The notes under the pieces: generated by a model
Database searches by the model: none
The model's input: the letters and a program-made list of their open reading frames with translations, nothing else
What the model was told of the DNA's origin: nothing
Program-made: the position numbers and the translations under genes
DNA from: Rhodospirillaceae bacterium
GTDB lineage: Bacteria > Pseudomonadota > Alphaproteobacteria > Rhodospirillales > Rhodospirillaceae
Reading direction: 5' to 3'
Assembly (NCBI GenBank): GCA_947476695.1
Contig: CANJRD010000002.1
Location: 248,001 to 312,000 of the forward strand
Length of the DNA stretch: 64,000 bases
Part shown: positions 54,252 through 63,755 of the stretch, one piece after another
How positions within the stretch are numbered: the first letter of the stretch is position 1
Layout: each line of letters starts with the position of its first letter

Positions 54252-55927
54252 TGCTGCGGATGCTCCAGATCGTAGCTCTCGATCAACGAGATGAAGGCGG
54301 CTTCCAGGCCTTCGCCGGTCTTGTCGTGCTTCGCTTTGATCTCTTCCGGCGAGCCCATGCCGATGACGCGTCCGCGATAGATGATCGCCAACCGGTCGCA
54401 GTATTCGGCTTCGTCGATGAAGTGGCTTGTCACCATGATCGTCATGCCCGCGCCGGCCATCGCGTTGATGCGGGCCCAGAATTCGTGCCGGGTCACGGGA
54501 TCGACGCCCGATGTGGGTTCATCGAGGAACAGCACGGCGGGACGGTGGATCACGGCGCAGGCCAACGCCATGCGCTGCTTGATGCCGAGGGGCAAAAGCC
54601 CGCAAGGCTCGTTGGCGAATTGCTCCAGCCCGTAGTCCGCGATGGCGGCTTCGATCCGCGTTTTGGCCTCACTGGTCGACAGACCGTAGACCCCGGCCGC
54701 GAAACGCATGTTCTGCGCGACGGTCAGGTGACCGAGATAGGCGAACTTCTGCGCCATATAGCCGAGCTTGCCGCGCGCGTCGTCGCGTTCGGTGCGCAGG
54801 TCGACGCCGGCGACGCGAGCCTCGCCGGACGAGGCGGGCAGAAGCCCGCAGAGCATTTTGAACGTGGTCGATTTACCGGCCCCATTCGGGCCGAGCAGGC
54901 CGAAGATCTCGCCGCGTTCGACGTTGAAGCTGATGTGATCGACGGCGGTGAACTCGCCGAACCGGCGCGTCAGGTTGCGCGTCTCGATCATATGACCGAA
55001 TGTTGGGTTCTCGATGGGCTCCACCGGCGGCGGGGTACGCGGCCGCGTGTCGAGCATTGCGAGATAGGCATCTTCCAGGCGCGGCGTCGCTGGCTCGGCT
55101 TTCAGGTTCGGCAGTTGAGGTGCCGGCGCGTCCGGGGACATGACAAGTCGCAGCGCGCGGCCCTGAATTTGTGCGTCGATCACGCCGGGCAGTTGGCTAC
55201 CCGCGCGTTGCAACTCGCGCTTGCGTTGTGCGTCATTGTCCGCGGGGATCGGGATGCGCCACGTCCGCCCGGCGAATTTTTTGGTCAGATCGGCGGGCGC
55301 GCCGTCGAACAGCACATGACCTTCGTGCAGCAGGATCACGTGATCGCAGCGCTCGGCTTCATCGAGGTAGGCCGTGCTCCACAGCACGGCAATGCCGGTG
55401 TCCTGAAGGCTGCGCACCATCGACCACAATTCGCGGCGCGATACCGGATCGACGCCAACGCTCGGTTCGTCGAGCAGCAGCACAGCGGGCGCGACAACCA
55501 GCGTGCAGGCGAGCCCGAGCTTTTGTTTCATGCCGCCGGATAGTTTTCCGGCGAGGCGGTCGCCGAACGGCGCGAGGCCGGTGAACTGATGCAAGCGCTT
55601 GAAAGTCTGCTCGCGTTCATTGCGGTTCAGGCCGTGCAGGTCCGCATACAGCGCGAGGTTCTCGGACACCGTCAGATCTTCGTACAGACCGAACTTCTGC
55701 GGCATATAGCCGATGTGTCCGCGGGGCCGGTCCACGTTGCCGCTTTCGGCCTTGAGCAAGTCCGCGAGCACGCGGATCAGGGTCGTCTTGCCGGCGGCAT
55801 CCGGTCCCACAAGGCCGGTGATGCGTCCCGGCTCAATACTGCCGCTGACGCCGTCCAGCGCCTTCACGACGCCGGACTCTGCGGTAAACGTCTTGCGCAG
55901 ATCGCTGAAGCGCAGGCCGTCGGCCAC
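54248..55927 (-). CDS. ybhF: Fused double ATP-binding subunit of ABC-2 exporter (YbhF-like)
   Basis: This 559-residue protein carries two complete nucleotide-binding domains. The first has Walker A LVGPDAAGKTTLIRV, signature KLSGGMKQKLGLACTL and Walker B LLLDEPSVGVDP. The second has LLGPNGAGKSTTFKM and LFLDEPTSGVDP; its signature position reads LLPLGIKQRMALA, which is degenerate, as in other YbhF-like proteins. It lies between the adaptor protein and the permeases, with a 4-bp overlap downstream. Confidence 0.93.
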   Translation of the reverse strand: MADGLRFSDLRKTFTAESGVVKALDGVSGSIEPGRITGLVGPDAAGKTTLIRVLADLLKAESGNVDRPRGHIGYMPQKFGLYEDLTVSENLALYADLHGLNRNEREQTFKRLHQFTGLAPFGDRLAGKLSGGMKQKLGLACTLVVAPAVLLLDEPSVGVDPVSRRELWSMVRSLQDTGIAVLWSTAYLDEAERCDHVILLHEGHVLFDGAPADLTKKFAGRTWRIPIPADNDAQRKRELQRAGSQLPGVIDAQIQGRALRLVMSPDAPAPQLPNLKAEPATPRLEDAYLAMLDTRPRTPPPVEPIENPTFGHMIETRNLTRRFGEFTAVDHISFNVERGEIFGLLGPNGAGKSTTFKMLCGLLPASSGEARVAGVDLRTERDDARGKLGYMAQKFAYLGHLTVAQNMRFAAGVYGLSTSEAKTRIEAAIADYGLEQFANEPCGLLPLGIKQRMALACAVIHRPAVLFLDEPTSGVDPVTRHEFWARINAMAGAGMTIMVTSHFIDEAEYCDRLAIIYRGRVIGMGSPEEIKAKHDKTGEGLEAAFISLIESYDLEHPQQ

Positions 55928-55932
55928 GATGC

Positions 55933-56922
55933 TTAGTCCTTTGGCTTCGGCAACGTGATGGTAACGGGCATGCCCTGGCGCAAGCCCTGGTCGGGATCGT
56001 CGATCACGATGCGCAGGCGGTACACAAGCTCCGTGCGCAGGTTCGGCGTCTCGACGGACTTCGGCGTGAACTCCGCAGTCGGCGACACGAAGCCGATGGT
56101 CCCGGTGTAGGTCTTGCCTTTGGGATCGTCGTTGGTGACGGTGACCTTCGTGCCCGGTGCGACACGGCTCAAGCCGGGACCGGGGACATACGAGCGCACC
56201 CAGACCGGGCGATCGAGCGCCAGCGACAGCACAGGCGCTTGCGGGCCGGCCATCGAACCCGGTTCGCGGATGCGCGTGACGACGGTGCCCTCGGACGGCG
56301 CGACGAGCGTGGTTTGGTCGAGGCGATAGTGCGCCAGCGCGGCGCTGGCCTTGGCGGCGTCCAAGGCGGCCCGCACGGCATCGATATCTTCGGCGCGCAA
56401 TCCCTGTTCGACGGCGCGTTGTCCGGCCGAGCGCGCGTTCACGGCCGCCTGGGCCGCACGCAGGTCGCGCTCCGCGTTATCGACCGTTTGGCGCGACGTA
56501 TTGCCGGTTGTGAGCAGGGCGCGCTGACGCTCTAGGATCGTGCGCGCATTCGTCAGCTGCGCGCGCGCCTCGGCGGTATTCGCCCGCGCCGCATCGACAT
56601 CCTCGATGCGGCTGCCGTTCAGCGCCTTGTCGAGCGCGGCTTGCGCTTGCGCGACGGCGGCATCCGCTTGCGCGGCCGCATGACGGTAGGACGCATCGTC
56701 AAGTTTCGCGAGTTGCTGGCCGGCCGTGACGCTGCCGCCCTCATCCACCGCGACCGATTTGATCGGGCCATCGACCGCGAAGGCAAGATCGACCTGACGG
56801 ATGTCGATATTCCCATAGAGCGTGGTGAGTTCGCCGTCGCGGTGCCGGGAGAATCCGAACCAGACGGCAACGGCGATCAGCACAACGGCGGCGATGAGGA
56901 ATATGCGTTGGCGCGGCATCAC
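55933..56922 (-). CDS. ybhG: HlyD/YbhG-type membrane fusion protein
   Basis: This is a 329-residue periplasmic adaptor with an N-terminal anchor (IFLIAAVVLIAVAVWFGF). It has a lipoyl-like half (IDIRQVDLAFAVDGPIKSVA), an Ala-rich coiled-coil hairpin (residues 75-205) and the matching barrel half TTLVAPSEGTVVTRIREPG. It would link the ABC-2 pump to an outer-membrane channel or the envelope. It lies 5 bp before ybhF and overlaps the TetR gene by 4 bp, so the pump is co-transcribed with its regulator. Confidence 0.92.
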   Translation of the reverse strand: MMPRQRIFLIAAVVLIAVAVWFGFSRHRDGELTTLYGNIDIRQVDLAFAVDGPIKSVAVDEGGSVTAGQQLAKLDDASYRHAAAQADAAVAQAQAALDKALNGSRIEDVDAARANTAEARAQLTNARTILERQRALLTTGNTSRQTVDNAERDLRAAQAAVNARSAGQRAVEQGLRAEDIDAVRAALDAAKASAALAHYRLDQTTLVAPSEGTVVTRIREPGSMAGPQAPVLSLALDRPVWVRSYVPGPGLSRVAPGTKVTVTNDDPKGKTYTGTIGFVSPTAEFTPKSVETPNLRTELVYRLRIVIDDPDQGLRQGMPVTITLPKPKD

Positions 56923-57569
56923 GAGCGGCTCCGGTGGCGGGGGGGAGTAGTGGGGCGTGCGTAAGCACGCAGAAACATTTGGACAGCGGCATTAACTTTT
57001 TCGGAAATCGCGGCGTCGAACGGTGGGCGGATAAGGCCGGTAACGGCTTGCAGATGCAGGCTGCCGCGTAGGCTCATCAGGAACAATTCGGCGGCGAGTT
57101 CCGGATTGTCGATGTCGAACTCGCCGGCGCGCGTGCGCTCGGCCAGGAAGGCGCCGACGCCGCCGATCATCCGGCGCGGGCCGTTCGTGTACCAAAGCTT
57201 GGCGAGCTCCGGCATCTCGACGCCCTTGTTCACGATCATCCGATAGAAGGCGAGCACCGGCGGCGACAGCATCAGCGTCAGGAAGCCGCTGCCGAAACGG
57301 CGCAGCGCTTCCGCCGCGGTATGATCGGGATCGTGCAGCGGCATCTGGGTGTTCTTGATGTACGCGGCGAGGATCGCCTCGAACAATCCAACCTTGTCGC
57401 GAAAGTGGGCGTAAATCGTCGCCTTGGAGGCTTTGGCCCTGCGCGCGATGAGGTCGAGCGTTGTCGCCTCATACCCCTGGTCCAAGAACACATCCTGGGC
57501 GGCCTGGAGGATGGCCTCAATGCGGTGTTCGCGTCGGGCGCGCCGCCGTGGGGGAGCCGCAGCTTTCAT
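56919..57569 (-). CDS. TetR-family regulator of the exporter operon (CecR-like)
   Basis: This 216-residue repressor starts MKAAAPPRRRARREHRIEAI. The N-terminal helix-turn-helix reads LDLIARRAKASKATIYAHFRD, with a long ligand-binding domain behind. It is the first gene of the operon with ybhG-F-S-R, so it probably represses its own pump. I chose the ATG at 57569; the frame can start at a GTG at 57590, but that would put the palindrome inside the coding region. Confidence 0.92.
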   Translation of the reverse strand: MKAAAPPRRRARREHRIEAILQAAQDVFLDQGYEATTLDLIARRAKASKATIYAHFRDKVGLFEAILAAYIKNTQMPLHDPDHTAAEALRRFGSGFLTLMLSPPVLAFYRMIVNKGVEMPELAKLWYTNGPRRMIGGVGAFLAERTRAGEFDIDNPELAAELFLMSLRGSLHLQAVTGLIRPPFDAAISEKVNAAVQMFLRAYARPTTPPRHRSRS

Positions 57570-57571
57570 GA

Positions 57572-57586
57572 ACTGTACCGTACAGT
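57572..57586. promoter_or_regulatory. Palindromic operator abutting the TetR start codon
   Basis: ACTGTAC-C-GTACAGT is a perfect 7+1+7 palindrome three bases upstream of the TetR ATG. On the minus strand a TTGACC -35 hexamer lies at 57601-57606. A -10-like TACGGT falls inside the palindrome 18 bp later, so transcription would begin close to the ATG. It is probably the autorepression site. Confidence 0.75.
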
Positions 57587-57681
57587 ACACTTTAGCCGAG
57601 GGTCAAGCGGGCCCCGGTTTGCGGATTGCTGGGAGGCACCCGCTCCCCTAACGTCCTGAAGTCTCGGGGGAGAGCGTCCAA

Positions 57682-58920
57682 ATGGCGGAAACGGGCAGTT
57701 CTGAGCTGCGTCGCGGGTGGCCGATCATTCTGGCCGCCGCCATCGGGGTTGGCACCGGGATGTCGCCGTTGCCTATCTTCTCCCTGGGCGTGTTGACCAA
57801 GCCTATCGCGACCGAATTCGGCTGGGGGCGGGGCGAGATCCAGGCCTTCCTGGCCTTCGCGACCCTGGGCGCCTTCATCGGCGCCCCGCTGTTCGGGACG
57901 CTAATGGACCGCAAGGGTGTGCGTCCGGTTGTGCTGTTCTCGACGGTCGCGTTCGGCATCCTCTTCGGCGCCACCGGCTACGTGACCAGTTCGCTGACAA
58001 CCTTCTACGGCATTTGTCTGCTCACCTCGATCCTCGGCTCCGGTACGCTGCCGGTCACCTGGAGCCGGGCGATCTTCAATCGCTTCTTTGAGAAGCGCGG
58101 CCTGGCCCTCGGCCTTGCGCTCGCGGGCACGGGATTTGCGGCCTTCTCGGTGCCGCCCCTGACCGCCTGGCTGATCGGTGCGTACAGTTGGCGCGCGGCC
58201 TTCGTGGGACTGGCATTGTTGCCGCTGGTGATCTCGCTTCCGGTCAGCTTCTTCCTGTTGCGCGATACGCCGACCGGCGCACAAGCGCAGGACGCGCCGG
58301 CACCGGACACCCGGGGCAAAACGCTGCGCGAAGCCGTGAGCGATTACCGGTTCTGGGTGATCTGGCTCGCATTCTTCTTGGCCGGTCTCGGCACGGGCGG
58401 GGTGATCACCAACATCGTGCCCATGATGATGGATCGTGGATACGACATTCAGACCGCCGCCGGCGTGGCCAGTGCGCAAGGTCTTGCGGTCATATTTGGC
58501 CGCGCGATCGCGGGGTACTTCCTGGATCGCATCTGGGCGCCGATCCTGGCCACCATCGTGCTGGCGCTGCCTGCGGCGGCCTGCCTGGTGCTGGCAGGGT
58601 CGCCGGACATTGCGACGGCAACGGTCGCCGTTGTGCTCGTTGGCTTTGCCGCCGGCGCGGATTTCGATCTCGTCGCTTATCTCGCCCAGCGTTACTTCGG
58701 TCTGAAGCATTTTGGCAAAGTCTATGGCTGCTTGTATCCGGGATTGGTGACCGCAGCCGGGATTGCACCGGCGCTGTTCGGTCGGGCTTACGACGTGTCG
58801 GGCACCTATACCTTCGTGCTTCAGATCGTCGCGGGCTGCTTCGCGGTGGCGGCGGTGCTTGTGCTGGCCGTGGGCCCCTATCCGCCAGAGTTCGCGCCGC
58901 CAAACAAGAAGACGGCCTAA
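57682..58920 (+). CDS. MFS transporter, first of a tandem pair
   Basis: This is a 412-residue carrier with twelve predicted helices. It starts MAETGSSELRRGWPIILAAA. The family loop motif between helices 2 and 3 reads PLFGTLMDRKGVRPVVLFS, and the central loop lies near residue 200. It resembles the oxalate/formate or monocarboxylate antiporter group, but the substrate cannot be told. The next gene, 3 bp downstream, is a close paralogue. Confidence 0.92.
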   Translation: MAETGSSELRRGWPIILAAAIGVGTGMSPLPIFSLGVLTKPIATEFGWGRGEIQAFLAFATLGAFIGAPLFGTLMDRKGVRPVVLFSTVAFGILFGATGYVTSSLTTFYGICLLTSILGSGTLPVTWSRAIFNRFFEKRGLALGLALAGTGFAAFSVPPLTAWLIGAYSWRAAFVGLALLPLVISLPVSFFLLRDTPTGAQAQDAPAPDTRGKTLREAVSDYRFWVIWLAFFLAGLGTGGVITNIVPMMMDRGYDIQTAAGVASAQGLAVIFGRAIAGYFLDRIWAPILATIVLALPAAACLVLAGSPDIATATVAVVLVGFAAGADFDLVAYLAQRYFGLKHFGKVYGCLYPGLVTAAGIAPALFGRAYDVSGTYTFVLQIVAGCFAVAAVLVLAVGPYPPEFAPPNKKTA

Positions 58921-58923
58921 GTG

Positions 58924-60159
58924 ATGTCAGAAACATCTTCCGCAACGCGCGAACTGAAGCGCGGCTGGCCCATCATCCTCGCCGCCGCGGTGGGGGTTGG
59001 CACCGGGCGCTCGCCGTTGCCGATCTACTCACTCGGAATCTTCACGCTGCCGATTGCGGCCGAGTTCGGGTGGGGGCGCGGCGACATTCAGACCGTGTTG
59101 ACCTTCGCCACTATGGGCGCGTTGATCGGCTCGCCATTGGTCGGCGCGCTGATGGACCGCATCGGCGTTCGATTGGTCGTGCTGGTGTCGACCGTCCTCT
59201 TCGGCATCACGTTCGGCGCGATCGGCCTGTTCACAAATTCGCTGTTCGCGTTCTACGCCATCAGCTTCCTGTCCTCGATCCTCGGAGCGGGCACTCTGCC
59301 GGTGACCTGGAGCCGCGCGATCCTCGACTGGTTCCGCGAACGGCGTGGGCTTGCCCTCGGTCTGGCGTTGACGGGCACCGGCTTTGCCGCGTTCCTCGTG
59401 CCGCCCTACACGACGTGGTTGGTGCAGAATGTGGGCTGGCGGTACGGCTATGTCGGCTTGGCGCTGTTGCCCATCGTGTTGTCGCTGCCGTTGACGTGGT
59501 TCCTGCTGAAGCCCGCGCCGAAGCGAGAGACGGTGACGGGACAGAAGATCGAAGAGACCGGGTTCACGCTGCGTGAAGCGGCCAGGACCTATCGTTTCTG
59601 GGTGATCGGCTTCGCCTTTTTCCTAGCGAGCATCGGCACCGGCGGCATTGTCGCGCATCTTGTGCCGATGTTGACCGACCGTGGCTACGATCTGAAAACA
59701 GCGGCCTGGGTTGCTGGAGCGCAAGGGCTCGCGGTGATTGCCGGTCGCGCGATCACCGGTTACTTCCTCGACCGCGTCTGGGCGCCGGCTTTGGCCGCCT
59801 TCCTCGTCGCGTTGCCGGCGGCGTCCTGCCTGATCCTGGCGACAGATTCACCGAGCGTGCCATTGGCCACCGCGGCGGTGATCCTGAACGGCTTCGCGGC
59901 GGGCGCGGAGTTCGATCTCGTCGCCTTTTTGGCCGCGCGCTATTTCGGGATGCGGCACTTCGGGGCGATCTATGGTGTGCTCTACGCCATCTTCGTCAGT
60001 GCCTCGGGCGTGGCGCCCGGCATGTTCGGCCGGGTGTTCGATGCCACCGGCAGCTACGCGATCGCCTTGCATATCGGCGCGGCGACATTCATCGCCGGCG
60101 CTCTGGTCGTCCTGACGCTCGGACGCTATCCGCCGGAATTCGCACCCACGCGCCATTGA
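58924..60159 (+). CDS. MFS transporter, second of a tandem pair
   Basis: This is a 411-residue carrier starting MSETSSATRELKRGWPIILA. It matches its neighbour through most of its length (SPLPIYSLGIF, GWGRGDIQ, SRAILDWFRERRGLALGLAL). I chose the ATG at 58924; a GTG at 58921 is in frame. The two genes are probably one transcript, and they may form different-affinity carriers for related substrates. Confidence 0.92.
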   Translation: MSETSSATRELKRGWPIILAAAVGVGTGRSPLPIYSLGIFTLPIAAEFGWGRGDIQTVLTFATMGALIGSPLVGALMDRIGVRLVVLVSTVLFGITFGAIGLFTNSLFAFYAISFLSSILGAGTLPVTWSRAILDWFRERRGLALGLALTGTGFAAFLVPPYTTWLVQNVGWRYGYVGLALLPIVLSLPLTWFLLKPAPKRETVTGQKIEETGFTLREAARTYRFWVIGFAFFLASIGTGGIVAHLVPMLTDRGYDLKTAAWVAGAQGLAVIAGRAITGYFLDRVWAPALAAFLVALPAASCLILATDSPSVPLATAAVILNGFAAGAEFDLVAFLAARYFGMRHFGAIYGVLYAIFVSASGVAPGMFGRVFDATGSYAIALHIGAATFIAGALVVLTLGRYPPEFAPTRH

Positions 60160-60186
60160 GCGCGCGGGCGCAAACTCACAGTTTCT

Positions 60187-61002
60187 CTACTTCGGTTTCT
60201 GGAAGAGCAGGGTGAAGCGATCGCTTTCACCGATGCCGGTGTTCTTCGCCTTGTCCTTCTCGCCTTCCATATAGTTCGGCGGCAGAGTCCAAACGCCCTT
60301 CGGATAGTCCTTGGTGTCTTTCGGATTGGCGTTCACTTCCGACTTCGTCACCAGCTTGAAGCCCGCGCTTTCGACCAGCTTGATCGCATAGTCCTCGCGC
60401 ACGTAGCCGGAGGCGGCTTTCGGGTCCTGCTCCTTGTCGGCGCGCGCGCGGTGCTCTTCCACGCCGAGATAGCCGCCCGGCTTCAGAGAGGCATACATCG
60501 CATCGAACATCGGCTTGGCCTGACCGTTGCCCATCCAGTTATGGATGTTGCGGAAGGTCACGACCATGTCGAGGCTGCCGGCCGGCACGGGCGTCGTCTT
60601 GCCCTTGGCGGGATCGAGCGTGACGACGGTGGCCTTCGCATAGCCCGGGTCTTCGGCCAGCTTCTCCTGGAAGCGCTTCAGCATTTTGGACTCAGGACCG
60701 GCATCCGGCTGCGCGGCGAAATAGCGGCCCTTGTCCTTCAGCACGGGGGCCAGGATTTCGGTCCAGTACCCGCCGCTCGGGGTGATTTCCATCACCGACA
60801 TCGTGTCCCGCAGGCCGAAAGCCTTGAGCGTCTCAAGCGGGTGGCGATAGGGGTCGCGGACTGAGTTCTCAGTGGCCCGCTGCTTGCCGGCAATCGCGGT
60901 TTTGAGTTTGGCCTCCGTTCCGGCGTCCGTCTCCGCTTGGGCGGCGAAAGATAGTCCGGTGACGAGGGCGGCGGCCAAAAGGCCGTTCCAGCGCAGGTGC
61001 AT
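60187..61002 (-). CDS. Exported methyltransferase-like protein (COG4798)
   Basis: This is a 271-residue product with a Sec leader (MHLRWNGLLAAALVTGLSFA, cleavage near AQAE). The mature part has a class I methyltransferase-like fold: VMEITPSGGYWTEILAPVL at the SAM site and MVVTFRNIHNWMGNG, with GGYLGVEEHRARAD downstream. COG4798 predicted methyltransferases are commonly annotated with a signal peptide, as here. The real ligand is unknown. It is unrelated in sequence to the Tat-exported protein at 17334. Confidence 0.85.
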   Translation of the reverse strand: MHLRWNGLLAAALVTGLSFAAQAETDAGTEAKLKTAIAGKQRATENSVRDPYRHPLETLKAFGLRDTMSVMEITPSGGYWTEILAPVLKDKGRYFAAQPDAGPESKMLKRFQEKLAEDPGYAKATVVTLDPAKGKTTPVPAGSLDMVVTFRNIHNWMGNGQAKPMFDAMYASLKPGGYLGVEEHRARADKEQDPKAASGYVREDYAIKLVESAGFKLVTKSEVNANPKDTKDYPKGVWTLPPNYMEGEKDKAKNTGIGESDRFTLLFQKPK

Positions 61003-61146
61003 AGGTTCCTCCCGTGTGCTTCGGTGGCCTCAGTCCTAGCATGTGCGCGAGGCATGGCAGAAGGTCGCCTCACGCGGGATTGAATATCGGACCGATCACC
61101 CATACCTAGTTGCAGGCCCGCGAATGGGCACTGAAGGAGGTTTCGC

Positions 61147-61854
61147 ATGATTACGGTCCGCAAAAGCAACGAGCGCGGTCATTTCAAGATCGACTGGCTA
61201 GACAGCTATCACTCGTTCTCCTTCGGCGAATATTACGACCCGCGCTTCCTCGGGTTTTCGATGCTGCGCGTAATCAATGAAGACGTGGTCGCGCCCGGCG
61301 CGGGATTCCCCACGCATCCGCACAAGGACATGGAGATCATCACCTACGTCCTGGAGGGCGAGCTGGAGCATCGCGACAGCCTCGGCACCGGTGCGGTGAT
61401 CCGCCCGGGTGAAGTGCAACGCATGAGTGCCGGCACCGGCATCCGTCATTCGGAATTCAACCCTTCCGAAGACAAGCCGACCAAGCTTCTGCAGATTTGG
61501 CTGTTGCCCGGCGAAAAGAACATCGCGCCCAGCTACGAGCAGACTGCTTTTCCGGAAGCCGAACGCCGCGGCAAGCTACGCTTGGTCGCGTCGCCGGACG
61601 GTCGCGAGGGCTCGGTCACCATCCATCAGGATGTCACACTCTATGCGACGTTGCTCGCGCCGGGCGAAAAGGTCGCTCACACGCTGGCGGATAAGCGTGT
61701 TGCCTGGGTGCAGGTTGCACGCGGTGAATTGACGGTGAACGGCGTGGATCTGAAACAGGGGGACGGGGCGGCTGTGACGAAAGAAACGGCGCTTGAACTC
61801 GTCGCTTCGCAGGACGCCGAGATTCTGCTGTTCGATATGCCGACCCTGAATTAG
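61147..61854 (+). CDS. Pirin family protein (YhhW-like)
   Basis: This is a 235-residue bicupin. Metal ligands lie in [20 protein letters not shown] and the later [10 protein letters not shown], and [20 protein letters not shown] marks the pirin N-domain. Bacterial YhhW has quercetinase activity. Start 61147 is preceded by AAGGAGG. It is followed by a strong terminator shared with the convergent DUF1344 gene. Confidence 0.95.
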   Translation: MITVRKSNERGHFKIDWLDSYHSFSFGEYYDPRFLGFSMLRVINEDVVAPGAGFPTHPHKDMEIITYVLEGELEHRDSLGTGAVIRPGEVQRMSAGTGIRHSEFNPSEDKPTKLLQIWLLPGEKNIAPSYEQTAFPEAERRGKLRLVASPDGREGSVTIHQDVTLYATLLAPGEKVAHTLADKRVAWVQVARGELTVNGVDLKQGDGAAVTKETALELVASQDAEILLFDMPTLN

Positions 61855-61862
61855 GCGAAAGA

Positions 61863-61902
61863 AAGCCGGCACCGTGAAGGGCCACGGTGCCGGCTTCATT
61901 TT
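61863..61902. terminator. Strong intrinsic terminator
   Basis: A perfect 14-bp stem, AAGCCGGCACCGTG/CACGGTGCCGGCTT, with a 6-nt loop is followed by CATTTT. It terminates the pirin gene and could also serve the convergent gene, where the other strand has TTTCTTTC. Confidence 0.92.
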
Positions 61903-61914
61903 AACGACGGACCT

Positions 61915-62313
61915 CTAGTCTGTCGGCGTCTTCGCGTTCGGAGCGGCGGTATCGTTGAGCGATCCGCTGACGCCGCCAGCGGTGCCGCTGGACGGTGCGC
62001 TCATTGAACCCCTCATGCCGCCACCCGCTGCCGTGGTGGCCGTCCCATTCATGGCTGCCGAGCTGATCTGCTCGACCTTATCCACCATATTTTTGCCGTT
62101 CTTACTCTCGGAATTGATTTTGATCTTATCGCCCGGCTTCAGGCCTTCGAGCGTGACATTGCTCGCGATCGCATAGGACTTGCCGTCCTCCAAAACGATC
62201 TCATGATTTTCGACGTCGATGCTTTTGATCATCCCGGTGACGTTGGCGGCCCAAGCGGCGCTTGTTCCCGCGATCAGCATGGAAGCTGCAATCAGCGTCC
62301 CAAACGGTTTCAT
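61915..62313 (-). CDS. DUF1344 secreted protein
   Basis: This is a 132-residue product with a Sec leader (MKPFGTLIAASMLIAGTSA, cleavage near AWAA). The mature part resembles DUF1344: NVTGMIKSIDVENHEIVLED, SYAIASNVTLEGLKPGDKIK. It ends in a Gly/Ser/Thr-rich tail. AGGAGGT just upstream of the ATG at 62313 fixes the start; the longer frame to 62478 is not used. Probably periplasmic; the role is unknown. Confidence 0.88.
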   Translation of the reverse strand: MKPFGTLIAASMLIAGTSAAWAANVTGMIKSIDVENHEIVLEDGKSYAIASNVTLEGLKPGDKIKINSESKNGKNMVDKVEQISSAAMNGTATTAAGGGMRGSMSAPSSGTAGGVSGSLNDTAAPNAKTPTD

Positions 62314-62540
62314 AACGACTACCTCCTGTATTAGGACATGTCGGTAAAACGGCGCAGGCCCTGGATAGGTCGCTGTGGTGGCTGAATTTAAGCTCGCTTT
62401 CCCACCAAGTGTGCCTAAGACGCGAGCGCCACCGTGACTTTCAACCAATTGATGAGGGCTGGCGAAATTGGGCGGCAAGGCTAGGATGGAAGACTGCTCG
62501 TATTGCTAGAGCCGAATTAGAGTTGGGGTCGCTCGCGCTC

Positions 62541-63755
62541 ATGGCCGATGTTCTTTTTTATCCGCCGTTCCCGACTCGGCCGCAGTTGTTCGATCAGTTT
62601 TACCGCTCGATCTGGAATCTGCTGCCGGCGCTGCCGCTGATCGGGCGTGTGATCTTCCCCTATAGCGGTGACGATTTCGCGCTGCTCGACGCCGAGCAAT
62701 CGCTCGCGATGGCGCGAATCTTCATGAGCCGCGATTTCGATCCCGCCATTGCCGAATACGCCCCGCGTTATACCGGCAAGGTCGTCTTCGTGACAGCCGA
62801 CGAGGTTGTGAACTATCCCGGCCCGCTGAAAGGCGTGATCGTCTGGGATACTTCAAACGCCGTGCATCTGGCAGAAGCGCGCGCCATTGCCGCGCGAACG
62901 GGCGCGGAGATCGTCTTTGCCGACCCGCAGACCGTGCAGCAGGAAACGCTGGAGGTCATCAGCTTTGTCTACAAGCTGTTCGATCAGAATGTGTTGAAGG
63001 AAATGCTGCTCGATTGCGCGGCGGTGTTTTATCGCCGCATGGCCGATTGGCGCGACCGGCCCATAGCGGCTTTCGGCAACGGTCCTTCGTTAGGCGAAGT
63101 GGTCGCGGCGCGGCGCGAGGTGAGCGCGCCTTTGCGGGCGATCTGCAATTCCACAATCGGTGACGAAGCTGCCTTGGAGTATCTCAAGCCGGAACTGCTG
63201 TTCTGCGGCGATCCCATCCAACATTGCGGGTGTTCGCTCTACGCGGGTCGTTTCCGCGCCGATCTTGCGAAGGCGATGGAGGCGCCGGAGCGGGTGGTCA
63301 TCACCCAGCTTGGCTATCTGCCGTACTTCAAGGCAGCGCTTCCCGAAAGCACGCATGACCGCATCATCGGTGTCGGTCTGGACCGCCGTCCGCACTTCAA
63401 CGTCGATCTGCGCGAGGAGTTCGTGGTCGCCTCGACCGCCAACATCTTCACCATGCTGGTGCTGCCGGTCGCTTTCACGCTCAGCAAGCAAGTCGATATC
63501 TACGGCTGCGACGGCATGCCCTTCGCGCAGGCGACAAAGCCCTGGAGCCACGCCAATGAAAGCGACTACATGGGGAAGATGGCGGTAACGCACCGTCTGC
63601 ACCCCAGCTTCTGGCAGCGCAATTACGAGGAAGAGTTCTCAAGCTACTGTCAGGACATGGAAGATATTCTTGGCGTGGCGGAGAAAAAAGGCTGTGCGGT
63701 GAAGTCGCGCACGTCGTCCTATGTGCCCGCACTGGCGAAGCGTTTCGCGCCATGA
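62541..63755 (+). CDS. DUF115/MptE-like Rossmann protein
   Basis: This protein of about 404 residues has no signal peptide. A central Rossmann-like segment reads PIAAFGNGPSLGEVVAA, followed by LRAICNSTIGDEAALEYLKP and LLFCGDPIQHCG, resembling DUF115 (6-hydroxymethylpterin pyrophosphokinase MptE-like) proteins that occur in surface-polysaccharide or flagellin-glycan loci. VDIYGCDGMPF lies later. I chose the ATG at 62541 because the preceding 44 codons are not protein-like, but no strong ribosome site is visible. It overlaps the following hydrolase gene (ATGA). Confidence 0.7.
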   Translation: MADVLFYPPFPTRPQLFDQFYRSIWNLLPALPLIGRVIFPYSGDDFALLDAEQSLAMARIFMSRDFDPAIAEYAPRYTGKVVFVTADEVVNYPGPLKGVIVWDTSNAVHLAEARAIAARTGAEIVFADPQTVQQETLEVISFVYKLFDQNVLKEMLLDCAAVFYRRMADWRDRPIAAFGNGPSLGEVVAARREVSAPLRAICNSTIGDEAALEYLKPELLFCGDPIQHCGCSLYAGRFRADLAKAMEAPERVVITQLGYLPYFKAALPESTHDRIIGVGLDRRPHFNVDLREEFVVASTANIFTMLVLPVAFTLSKQVDIYGCDGMPFAQATKPWSHANESDYMGKMAVTHRLHPSFWQRNYEEEFSSYCQDMEDILGVAEKKGCAVKSRTSSYVPALAKRFAP

